Shown: positions 45,301 through 51,200 of the stretch, piece after piece
How positions within the stretch are numbered: the stretch's first letter is position 1
Layout: every line of letters starts with the position of its first letter
NCBI RefSeq assembly: GCF_019443445.1
Contig: NZ_CP080378.1
Span: forward strand, 5,146,001-5,210,000
DNA length: 64,000 bases
Direction of reading: 5' to 3'
Source of the DNA: Massilia sp. PAMC28688
GTDB taxonomy: Bacteria; Pseudomonadota; Gammaproteobacteria; Burkholderiales; Burkholderiaceae_D
Program-made: the position numbers and the translations under genes
The notes under the pieces: generated by a model
Told to the model about the DNA's origin: nothing
Databases searched by the model: none
What the model saw: the letters and a program-made list of their open reading frames with translations, nothing else

Positions 45301-48159
45301 GCGGTGCTGCTCGCTGCGGTCGGTGCTGTAATGCTCGCGCCAGTCCCAGCGCTCGGGCGGCACTTCGGTCACGCAATCGAGGCCGTCGCGCAGATTGCGC
45401 CAGAAAGCGTCCAGGTCGCGCGCCTGCGGATAGCGCCCGCTCATGCCGATGATGGCAATCGGCTCGTTGTGCTCATTGCGCTCGTTGTGCGCGATGCGCG
45501 CAGCACTGGCATGCGGCTGTGGCAGGCGGCCGCGCCTGTGGCGCCCGCGCGGGCTGGCGGCAGGCGGCGCAGCAACGGTGGCCACCGGCGCCTGGTCCGG
45601 CTGGGCAAACAGGGTGGCCAGCGTGGCGCCGTGCTCGTCGACGAAGTAGCGCGCCAGTGCGGCCAGCGTCTGGTATTCGAACATGAGCGTCTTCGACAGC
45701 GCGCCGAAGGTTTTCTCCAGCTCGCGGGTGAGCTTCATGGCCAGGATGGAATCCATGCCATAGGTCTCCAGCGCGGCCTGGGCGTCGATCCGCCCAAGGG
45801 GAATCTGGAGCAGATCTGACAGCTGGCGGCGCAGGTATTGACGGGTCGGTTCCTCCAGCGTGCCCGGTGCTGCCACGGCTGCGCTCTGCACCGGGGGCCG
45901 TGCTGGCGGCGCCGCCAGCGGCTGGCCTGCCAGCACGCGCCTGACCGGTTCGGCCGCCCCCTGCATCAGCAGTACCTGGGCCTGACCCAGCGCCACCGCG
46001 CGCTGCAAGGCCTCGATTCCCACTTCTTCCGGCAGTGCCTCCATGCCCAGGCTGCGCAGCGCGGCGCCCGTTGCGGCGTCCATCTGCATGCCGCCGGCGG
46101 CCCACAGTGGCCAGTTGATCGCCACCGTCAGTCCCTGCCGCTGGCCCTGGGCAGCGAGGGCATTGCGGTAGCCTGCATACTGATCCATGAAGCCATTGGC
46201 GCTCGCATAGTCGGCCTGGCCGGCATTGCCCAACGCCGACGCCAGCGACGAAAACAGGATCATGAAGTCGAGCGGGAGACCCCGGCTGGCCAGGTCCAGG
46301 TTGACCGTGCCGGCCACTTTGGGACCGAGCACGGCGCGCATGGCTGCAGCGTCCTTGTTGATGATGAAACTGTCGGCTAGCTGGCCGGCGCTGTGAATGA
46401 TGCCGTCCAGCCGGCCGAGCGAGGCGCTGACTTCCGCTACCACGGCAGCTGCCTGCTGCGCGTCTTCCAGGTCCAGCTGGCGGTAATGGACACGGCCACT
46501 GGCGCCAAGGGCGGCGATATGCTGCTCGCGCACCGCATCGAGCGCTGCGCGCCCGGTCAGCACCACCTGCGCCGCAGCGGTGCGGCCCACGATATCAAGC
46601 GCGAACAGGCGCCCCAGGCCACCGAGGCCGCCTGTAATCAGGTACACGCCGTCGGCGCGGTAGGCCAGCGGTGCCGCGCCGCCTTGCCAGTCGTGCTGCT
46701 GCCAGCGCTGTACTTCGCGCAGCCCGGCGCGGTGGCGCACCAGTGCTTCGGTACCCTGCTCGCCTTGCAGCAGTTGCGACAGCCCGGCCGTGTCCAGACC
46801 GGGCGGCACCAGCACCAGCTGGCCGATCAGCTGGGGATGCTCCTGGCTTGCCGTGCGCAGCAGGCCTGCCAGACCGGCGGCCAGCGCCTGCTCACCGTCA
46901 TCCTCCACCACAATCTGTACCAGCGCCGGGCCGGCCAGCTTGCTGGTCAGGAGCGTGCGCAATTGGTCAAGGCAGCCTGTCGCTTGTTGGGTGTAACGCG
47001 TGGCGCAATCATCTGCGTCACCTGGCAGGCGCAGGCCGGTGGCATTCATGGCCATGCCAATGCGGTCCGCGTCGATCTGCTGCATGCCGCACAGCCAGAT
47101 ATGGCGCTGTTGCGGCGCAGGTCCAGCCTGTACTGCCTGCACCGACCATTGCGGTGAGGCCCACGCAGTGACGGGACCGGCAGGAACGCTGGCATCGACC
47201 GGGCGCGCACTGAAGGCACGCATGCGCACGCACACCCTTCCCTGCTCATCGCACAGGTCAATATCAAGCTTGCGCAGTGCGGCCGTGGAATCGGGCGCGT
47301 GCCGCACCCAGGCCAGCATGCTGCGCGTGCATGGCTGCAGCACCTGCACTGCCTCCACCGCGTACGGCAGCAGCAGCTGGGCGCCGCTATCCTCCGGCGC
47401 CATGAGCCCGATGCAAGCCTGCAGCGCGCCGTCCATCAGGCTCGGATGCAGGCCATATGCCTGCCACTGCGTGGCGGCCGCATCCGGCACCGCCAGGCGC
47501 GCCAGCGCCTGGCCTTCGCCGCGCGCCAGGCTATCCAGCGCGCGGTGGGCCGGACCGTACTCCAGACCCATCTGCCACAGCTGGCTGTACAGCGCTTCCC
47601 CGGCAAGCGTCCCGCCACCCAGCTGCGCTTCAAGACTGGCCAGATCAAGGCCGGCGGCCGACCCCGTCACGTACTTGCCCCGTCCCTGGCAGTGCACGCG
47701 CTCTTCGCCATCGTCTGCCTGGCTGTAGACTTCAAAACCGACTTCGTCATCTTCGCCTGCCTGCAGGGCGATGCTGACCTTGGTCCGCGCGTCCACCACC
47801 ACTGGCTCGGCCCATGCCACCTGGCGCAGTTCCAGCCAGCTGCCAGCCGGTGCCGGCAGCGCCTGGCCGATCGCGGCACGCGCCATTTCCAGGTACGCCA
47901 CGGCCGGCAGCACGCGGCTGCTGCCATCGCCGCCCAGGCGCACCCGATGGTCCTCCAGGAAGAACTCGTGACCGTCGAACCAGCAGCTGAAGCTTTGTTC
48001 GGACAGATCGGACGTATTGGCGTGGAGCAGCGGGTGCAACCAGGCCGACTGACCAGCACCCGCGCCGCGGGCAAACTGCTCCAGCAGGGAGCGCGCACTT
48101 TCCTTAGGCAGACGTTTGCTTTTCAGTTCGGAAACAATGTACTTGATGAAGTCAGCCAT
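30358..48159 (-). CDS. PKS-B: trans-AT polyketide synthase, DH-KR-ACP | KS-DH-KR-ACP | KS-DH-KR-ACP | KS-KR-ACP | KS-DH
   Basis: 5933 residues. An N-terminal docking segment (1-32), then DH about 40-325, KR about 337-743, ACP Ser804, KS about 898-1335 (Cys1075), DH about 1512-1793, KR about 1810-2213, ACP Ser2267, KS about 2356-2787 (Cys2526), DH about 2962-3243, KR about 3261-3667, ACP Ser3717, KS about 3800-4230 (Cys3973), KR about 4420-4893, ACP Ser4950, KS about 5026-5460 (Cys5204), DH about 5639-5913, then a short tail. KRs have GGLGGLG and Tyr in DYASAN, DYATAN or DYAYGN, with the B-type Asp. The first three DHs carry a five-residue insertion between the catalytic His and the Pro; the last has the normal HAVDGAPVLP. 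The protein starts and ends mid-module, sharing modules with PKS-A and PKS-C. Predicted output: three enoyls, one hydroxyl, one further enoyl. AGAGG precedes the ATG; it lies 15 bp after PKS-A. Confidence 0.97.
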   Translation of the reverse strand: MADFIKYIVSELKSKRLPKESARSLLEQFARGAGAGQSAWLHPLLHANTSDLSEQSFSCWFDGHEFFLEDHRVRLGGDGSSRVLPAVAYLEMARAAIGQALPAPAGSWLELRQVAWAEPVVVDARTKVSIALQAGEDDEVGFEVYSQADDGEERVHCQGRGKYVTGSAAGLDLASLEAQLGGGTLAGEALYSQLWQMGLEYGPAHRALDSLARGEGQALARLAVPDAAATQWQAYGLHPSLMDGALQACIGLMAPEDSGAQLLLPYAVEAVQVLQPCTRSMLAWVRHAPDSTAALRKLDIDLCDEQGRVCVRMRAFSARPVDASVPAGPVTAWASPQWSVQAVQAGPAPQQRHIWLCGMQQIDADRIGMAMNATGLRLPGDADDCATRYTQQATGCLDQLRTLLTSKLAGPALVQIVVEDDGEQALAAGLAGLLRTASQEHPQLIGQLVLVPPGLDTAGLSQLLQGEQGTEALVRHRAGLREVQRWQQHDWQGGAAPLAYRADGVYLITGGLGGLGRLFALDIVGRTAAAQVVLTGRAALDAVREQHIAALGASGRVHYRQLDLEDAQQAAAVVAEVSASLGRLDGIIHSAGQLADSFIINKDAAAMRAVLGPKVAGTVNLDLASRGLPLDFMILFSSLASALGNAGQADYASANGFMDQYAGYRNALAAQGQRQGLTVAINWPLWAAGGMQMDAATGAALRSLGMEALPEEVGIEALQRAVALGQAQVLLMQGAAEPVRRVLAGQPLAAPPARPPVQSAAVAAPGTLEEPTRQYLRRQLSDLLQIPLGRIDAQAALETYGMDSILAMKLTRELEKTFGALSKTLMFEYQTLAALARYFVDEHGATLATLFAQPDQAPVATVAAPPAASPRGRHRRGRLPQPHASAARIAHNERNEHNEPIAIIGMSGRYPQARDLDAFWRNLRDGLDCVTEVPPERWDWREHYSTDRSEQHRHYSKWGGFIEGVDEFDPLFFNISPREARYIDPQERLFLQHAWMAMEDAGYTRAGLQLAREGDLAGQVGVYAGVMYGEYQLFGAQAAAAGTTMPIANSYASIANRVSYALNLHGPSMTLDTMCSSSLTAIHLACQDLKLGRTDMAIAGGVNVTIHPQKYLMLSAGQFISSDGHCQSFGEGGDGYIPGEGVGIVVLKRLSEAERDGDTIHGVIRGSSLNHGGKTNGYTVPNPQAQGSAIARTLADANIDARHVSYVEAHGTGTKLGDPIEIAALTRAFGQHTQEKGFCRIGSAKSNIGHCESAAGIAGLMKVLLQMRHGEIAASLHADTLNPHIDFDKTPFVVNRSLMAWERPVVDGREIDRIAGLSSFGAGGSNAHMIVQEYRRPAHAAEQGGAQAIVLSARTGEQLVQRARDLLHHVEQEGDALDLAAVAYTLQVGREAMDERLAMVVDSAAQLRAQLAAFVQGRQEQGEMYRGQVRRNGEGLGQIGQDDDMAEAIDKWIARRKLGKLLELWSKGLDLDWSRLYSGTAPRRVSLPSYPFARERHWIDLSLLGERKATAVLHPLLHANTSDMLEQSYSSWFDGQEPFLAHHQVRIDGAGSRKVLPAVAYLEMAREAVRLAVPAVPGMCLELRQTVWAQPVLVDGPTKVSIALQAGAPGEIDFEIFSEGQDGDERVHCQGQAAYVEAGLHALDLPALQLRMQGDAVPADALYARLRAMGLEYGSAHQAVTSLARGQGELLARLQLPRELQGAASAYVLHPSMLDAALQACMGLLSEQDGAPLMLPYALASVRVVAACSERMLAWVRESAGSGAAMRKLDIDLCDESGQVSVELRGFSVRAVETGAPSLLWAVPAWETARPAAAPGVQQRQVWLLQMPQLDASVMEMGLPSTRCTHLHSAAGDAAGRYRELAMACFAQLQGLLHGGVHASTLVQVVVPDADGALLAGLSGLLRTASQENPHVLGQLVLVEPGMDAAALAQLLRSSGSEPLVRYQGGRREVRTWQEQPGRDAPWPVGFREDGIYLVTGGLGGLGQLFARDILASTARAQVVLTGRGAPDGRQSQLDELGGAGRAHYRQLDVEDAGAVAALIAAIGRELGPLAGILHSAGQVADSFILNKTAAQFDAVLGPKVAGTVNLDAASADLALDFMVLFSSLASALGNAGQADYASANGFMDQYAAHRNAMVARGERQGRTVAINWPLWEQGGMRLDPGSVALLRAGGMVPLQSRVGLLALHGALALGASQVLVVQGELVKLRSMLAAPAEPPVASALAAPAMSGAALEERTQDYLRRQLAAILQLSSGRIDVHAPLETYGIDSVMSMSLVRELEKTFGALSKTLLFEHQTLAGLARFFIGAHGARLATLFAQPVSLPAAPAPAARSPASGRRKSGRSNSQARVAAARTDEAVAIIGMSGRYPQARDLDAFWRNLRDGLDCVTEVPPERWNWREYFSADRTEPGRHYSKWGGFIEGVDQFDPLFFNISPREARYIDPQERLFLQHAWMAMEDAGYTRASLQLPREGDLAGQVGVYAGVMYSQYQLFGAQGQGTPVGGSTASIANRVSYALNLHGPSMTLDTMCSSSLTAIHLACQDLKLGRTDMAIAGGVNVTIHPHKYLTLSAGQFISSDGHCQSFGEGGDGYIPGEGVGVVILKRLSEAERDGDTIYGVIRGSGLNHGGKTNGYTVPNPLAQSSAIARTLADAGIDARHISYVEAHGTGTKLGDPIEIAALARAFGQHTQDTGFCRIGSAKSNIGHCESAAGIAGLMKVLLQMRHGEIAASLHADTLNPHIDFEQTPFVVNRSLTAWERPVVDGREIDRIAGLSSFGAGGSNAHVIVQEYRQRTPAVPASDAQTVFVLSARTAAQLRQKAQDLLDHVQAQGETLDLAAVAATLQLGREAMDERLGILAADAGQLCQRLAAFVAGRHEVEGLHTGQARRSRDGMGLISQDEDMKEAIDKWIARRKLGKLVELWTGGLDLDWSKLYAGALPRRVSLPAYPFAQERYWIETAPAAAGTGAALHPLVHANTSDLHEQGYASWFEGSEFFLADHQVRFGGQATRAVLPAVAYLEMARAATALALPRQQGAMELRQVVWARPLTVAGRTRIDIGLQAGEGGEVEFEVYSRDDAGHEHVHCHGRACHVAAMVPAALALAELELQMQGGVVEAEALYAQLAARGLEYGAGHRAVRALTLGSGQLLASLQLPAALEADSAAYVLHPSLVDAALQACMGLLSEQVDAPLMLPYAVETVCVYGPCIANMRAWVRESEGSLASLRKLDIDLCDEQGDVRVQLRGFSVRAVDSEVSGLLWAVPVWEAAAAPAPAAGPRHVWLLELPQVDVLALEALLPTSRCQHMHSKADGTAARFAALATACFEQIQALLQSRLAGPTLVQVVVPDAGGALLAGLAGLLRTASQENPLLLGQVVLVEAGIGADTLAALLANEGADVMVRYHGGRREVCAWQEQPWKGAAWPVALRDDGVYLVTGGLGGLGQLFAREILGRSAGAQVVLTGRGALDATRRKQLDQLGVRAHYRQLDLEDAGAVAALVDGIVRERGPLAGIIHSAGQVSDSLILKKTAAEFDRVLGPKVSGTVNLDAASAHLALDFMVLFSSLASALGNAGQADYATANGFMDQFAAHRNDLVARGERQGRTVAINWPLWEQGGMAVDDGSLSRLRTLGMQPLSTAAGLQALYGALAQGAAQVLLVQGEPAKLRRYLGQGPRSEPPAAAASLPAPQAAALEAPAQEFLRKALAGILQMPASRIDVRAPLETYGIDSVMSMDLVRVLEQTFGPLSKTLLFEYQSLEALARYFVLDHAATLGRLFHAGQAPAAAPAMAAPPEPAPAARTRRRFAAADPEVGPGRVEVAIVGVSGQYPQAADLAAYWENLSQGKDCITEIPAERWELDGFYDADRSQAGKSYAKWGGFISDVDCFDPLFFGISPMEAERIDPQERLFLQTTWKAIEDAGYSRQHLAGSRMGVFVGVMWAQYDLVGLDAAHRGGTGVAGSSHASIANRVSYVFDWHGPSMALDTMCSSSLTAIHLACESIRSGDSDAAIAGGVNVSIHPQKYLGLSEGKFLASDGRCRSFGAGGDGYVPGEGVGALVLKRLDHALRDGDHVYAVIRASGVNHGGKTNGYSVPNPSAQGQLIREVLARGAVAPSSVNYVEAHGTGTALGDPIEMKGLLAAFADAGCAPQSCPIGSVKSNIGHLEAAAGVAAVSKVLLQMQHGQLVPSLHAQVENPYIDFAASPFAVQKQLADWTPRDQHVRRACVSSFGAGGSNAHIVLDQVVQHSTPAPMAAPQLVIISARDAAGLRRYAAALARWVATPAAASLADVAYTMQVGRVALNTRLAIVANDFAELAERLAQWLALPEKTGGKQLPLPDGVVQGDARGLRDQVGDLLSGAGESFAAQLLAQRDLARLAQLWALGADIDWRQLPRHASPRRVALPTYPFARERYWVTPGSGAAIVQAKPAGGTQSDSLLFYRPQWTPEQVKAHELPAGPILLLGVSGGLADSLRHTGAALVHASWGDGFSEDGAGSFVLNPSSEAHFGQLLDALRTQGRLPAAVIHENACWSDHARPLGDARMQGGVYALMRLCKVWQVQRIASDLRMLSVSVSSAAAPAPYGSALGGFFRSLAAENPRFSGTTLELQVHSEDQQPAWTALAGALLAELHATPGAVRMTHNEKGTERLVRSLLPFTPAASEALPVRQGGVYLITGGLGGLGLVFASYLASQFKARLILSGRGEAGPAQQQAMAGLCAHGAQVRYIRADVSRAADVDSLVRQAREHFGAIDGVIHAAGVTRDAFVLKKNAQDMAQVLAPKIDGTIQLDLATREDALDWFVLFSSVAAQTGNPGQCDYAYGNHFMDSFAQLREVWRRQGQRSGQTLSINWPLWMEGGMRIDPATESLIAQETGLRALPTALGLQCFEALLASGVDQAMAVYGDAARIDAHVRRAASASPAPSTTGDGPGAGSLLGHTERFLQALVGEEIKLDPAHVDTGERFEAYGFDSVMVARVHARLEEHFGALPKTLLFERETIAELASYLVGAAGAAVTRMFGAQDAGPVPAVAAPVPKEARPVQTAAGELEPIAIIGIHGRYPGSPDLEAYWNNLKQGNDLVELVPAERWDYAAHYDADSQAAAAGKIYCKWGGFVDHADRFDPALFNMTLDEARSTDPQERLFLQSVWSALEDAGYSREALRARHPRGKGAAVGVYVGVTTNTYNLNLSGPAPEGVVTPSALPWSIANRTSYVFDFEGPSMPVDTACSSSLVAIHLACNSLRSGECEVAVAGGVNLYLHPSKYQSLCGRRMVSGDGVNRSYGAGGDGFVPGEGVGSVILKPVSRAIADGDRIYAVIRASASAHSGRSNGYSAPSPNAQASLIEHTLAQAGVDPASVGYVEGHGTGTPLGDGIEVAALTKAFRSDAVRPQSCPLGSVKANIGHAESAAGIAGLTKVLLQMQHGQLAPSLHADERNPNIEWDDSPFYLQRTLAGWHSEPARPRRALVNSFGAGGVNACLVLEQYLQPACPAADDGPVVFTLSARSTGTLSTYAGLFLDYLERHPQTDLAAICHTLQTGREAMQERLAVVASSHAELRARLLAWQRDGHADGVHHARAEKGRARAKQPPVAAHGAAASQLHALARAWVEGAAVQWAPLYGARPPLRVSLPTYPFEQQRCWFAAEGAAAAAPAPVPAPVPAIASSGLHPMVSHNASTLTQVSFSSLLPDTAFYAVDHAVDGAPVLPGAACMEIAVACGTLAAERPVVALRDIVWIRPLSFADGSQTLRTMLTPVSDGVEFAVTSMGADHERIVHAEGRLLLEGATTPAAAGSAPIALDELESACTVHYGGAQFYEQMARGGLVYGDSFHVIQEVHIGEGYALLRLALPAALLDGFGDYTLHPALLDGALHSVAALLVDQGGPFLPFALDGLDLVRPMTPECYVLVEYAEQPSSARQDIRKLNVQVCNARGELLISLEKLYLRQLNDSLTSAPLSMDVVEM
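39956..40032. repeat. 77-bp perfect direct repeat, copy 1 (KS B2)
   Basis: Identical to 44309-44385 over 77 bp, and nearly identical for about 65 bp beyond (the cggcggccga...gcaaaagcc stretch). It encodes the same KS segment in two neighbouring modules of PKS-B. It indicates recent module duplication or gene conversion. Confidence 0.9.
44309..44385. repeat. 77-bp perfect direct repeat, copy 2 (KS B1)
   Basis: Same sequence as 39956-40032, 4353 bp away, which is one KS-DH-KR-ACP module length. Identity at the DNA level and not only in protein argues for recent exchange. Confidence 0.9.
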
Positions 48160-48270
48160 ACCCGATTCAACCTCTTATCCTAGTTTTACTGCTGCGTCGA
48201 TGGAAACTTCCTCGTTCGCGATCTGGTCGATCAGCGATCCGTAGAACTCGGTATCAAAATCCATGTCCTC
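48060..48270 (-). other. PKS-A/PKS-B junction: docking segments and split DH//DH module
   Basis: PKS-A ends after a DH with a helix-like tail (LIDQIANEEVSIDAAVKLG), and PKS-B starts 15 bp later with a basic helical segment (YIVSELKSKRLPKESARSLL) before another DH. The same pattern, hydrophobic helix then turn then EA/SA helix, occurs at the start of PKS-C and the end of PKS-C. These look like matched docking elements that hold the split module KS-DH // DH-KR-ACP together. Confidence 0.6.
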
Positions 48271-51200
48271 CTGCTCTGCCCTGGCGCCGTCCATACTGGA
48301 CGCGGTTTTGGCCGCCGCGCCGTCATGCAAATGGCGGCAGATGAAGCCGCGCATCTGCACGCACACGCTGCCGTCAGCGCCGCACAAGTCAATGTCGACA
48401 TGGGTCGCCGCTGCGCGCGCGTCGCTGCCGGGGGCGCGCCGCACCCATGCGCTCATTGGTCCGCTGCATGGCGCCAGGATGCGCAGGCTGGCCAGTGCAA
48501 ACGGCAGCAGCGGCGCGCCGCCGGCACCATGTGCTTCCAGGCCCAGGCCGACCATGGCCTGCAGGGCGCTGTCGAGGGTGCCGGGAGGGAGCACGTACTG
48601 GCCCGCTTCATCGCACGGGCGCAGGCGGGCCAGCACCTGGTCCGCGCTGGCCAGCAGCGTGTCGATGCCCTGGTGCGACGGACCATACTGCAGGCCCATG
48701 GCCTCGAATGCCGCGTAGATGGCAGGCCCCGCCAGCACACCTTCGCGGCACTGCGCGGCCACCTGTTCCAGGTCGGCACTGGCGGCGCCAAGCTGCGGAT
48801 GGACCACCGCCCGGCCCTGGCAGTGCACGATATCTTCACCCTCTTCCAGACTGTGGATGCGGAACTCGATCTGGTCCAGCAGGCCGGTCTGCGCCAGCGG
48901 CATGAGGGAGATGAACAGCTGGCGCGGCGCCCCCACCATCACCGGCCGCAGCCAGACGGTGTCGCACAGTTCCAGAGCGCCCGGCTCGCCGCGCAGCGCA
49001 TCGGCCAGGGCCATGCGCGCCATTTCCAGGCAGGCCACGCCCGGCAGCACCTTGTGCACGGTGCCGTCCGGGAAGCGCACCCGATGGTCGAGCAGGAATG
49101 GCTCGTCGCCGCTGAAGGTCGCGCTGTAACGCTGGCTGGTGAAGTCGGACACGTTCACGTGCACCAGCGGATGCAGGAAGGCCGGCCCTCCGGCCGCCGC
49201 CTGGTGAGCAAACGGATCGCCGCTTGCGCTGTTCCAGTAGCGCTCACGGGCAAACGGATAGCCGGGCAAGGCGATGCGCAGCGGCTTGACCGCGCCATAC
49301 AGCCGGTTCCAGTCCAGGTCCACGCCTTTGCTCCAGAGCTGCGCCAGTTTGGCCACCTGGCGCTTGGCCAGATGGGTGGCCAGCAGGCTTTCCTTGACGT
49401 CGGCGTCTTCCGTGATGAGGTCCACCTGGCCCTTGTTGGCGCTCACCTGGCCGCGGTACATCTCCGGCTGGCTACGCTGGTCCTGCAGGTAGGACAGCAA
49501 ATGCTTGACCAGTTCCGTCAGCGACCCGGCCATGAAGGCGACCCGCTCATCCATCGGCACGCGGCCCGTCTGCAGGGTGTAGGACAGCTCGGCCAGCGAC
49601 GGCAGCGGCCGCGCGCCGGACAGCTGCGCCAGCAGGTCTGCCACGCGCTGGCGCAGCTGTTCCGGCGTCTTGGCCGACAGCGGCACGATGGATTTTTCGC
49701 CCACTGCCACCAGCTGCACCTTGCGTACCGGGAGGTCCTCGGCACGGTATTCTTCCAGCACCAGGTGGGCATTGGTGCCGCTGAAACCGAACGAACTGAT
49801 GGCAGCGCGGCGCACCTGGCGCCCGGGGCTGTCCCAGGCCCGCAGCTTGTCATTGACGTAGAACGGACTGCCGGCCAGGTTGATATGCTCATTGAGCTTT
49901 TCAAAATGGATGGTCGGCGGCAGCTGGCGATGCTTGAGTGCCTGGACCAGCTTGATGAAACCGGTGGCGCCGGCCGCCGTCAGGCAGTGGCCGATATTGC
50001 TCTTGACCGAGCCGAGGGCGCAATGGCCCGGGGCGCCGGACTGGCCGAAGCTTTGCTTGAGTGCCTGCACCTCGATCGGGTCGCCCAGCTTGGTGCCGGT
50101 GCCGTGCGCCTCGATCAGGCCAATGGTCCCGGGATCAATGCCGAAGCGGCTGTAGACATCGCGCTGCAGCGCCGCCTGGGCCTGCGGGTTGGGCGCCGTG
50201 ATGCCATTGGTCTTGCCGTCCTGGTTCACGCCCCAGCCACGGATCACGCCGTGGATGGTGTCGCCATCGCGCTCGGCGTCCGCCAGGCGCTTGAGCATGA
50301 CGGTGGCCACCGCTTCACCCGGCACAAAGCCGTTGGCGCGCTGGTCAAAGGTAAAGCAGCGGCCATCGGCCGACAGCATGCCTGCCTGCGCGGTCTTGAT
50401 GTGCATTTCAGGACCGGCCATCACGTACACGCCGCCGGCCAGCGCGGCATCGATATTGCCCGCGTTCAGACTGTCGCAGGCCTGGGCAATGGCCACCAGC
50501 GACGACGAACAGGCCGTGTCGATGGCAAGGCTGGGCCCCTGCAGGTTGAGGAAGTAGCTGATGCGCGCGGCCAGGATGGCGCTGGCACTGCCGGTGAAGC
50601 CCTGGGCGCTCAAGCGCTCGTGCGCACTGTTCTGATGGTAGTCGCCAGTGCCGCAGCCAACGAATACGCCGCACTTGCTGCCCGAAAGCGCGCGGGCGTT
50701 GTAGCCTGCATGCTCGATGGCGTCCCAGCTCGATTGCAGGAACAGGCGCTGCTGCGGATCCATGCTTTCCGCTTCGGTGGGCGAGATATTGAAGAACAGC
50801 GGGTCGAAGCAGTCGTAGGCGTCCAGCGCCCCCATCCAGCGGCTGTTGGTCTTGCCGGCCACCGCATCGCCCTCGCGGTAATAGATACGGCTGTCCCAGC
50901 GCCCGGATGGCACCTCGGTGATGCAGTTGCGCCCTTCGGCGATATTGCGCCAGAAGGCGTCGACATCGGCGGCCTGCGGGAACTGGCCAGCCAGGCCCAC
51001 GACTGCGATCGGATCACCGCGTACTGCGGTGCCGGGCCGCGTGGCCTGGCGCTTTCGGCGCGCCAGGGCAACGCCGGTCACGGCCGACGGCGCGGCCGGG
51101 CGTACCGCCGGTGCGGCTGGTACGGAATCGAACACCGGCGCGGGTACGGCTTGCTGCACGGGCTGCACGGGCTGCGCGGGCACCGCAAGCGTGCCCAGTT

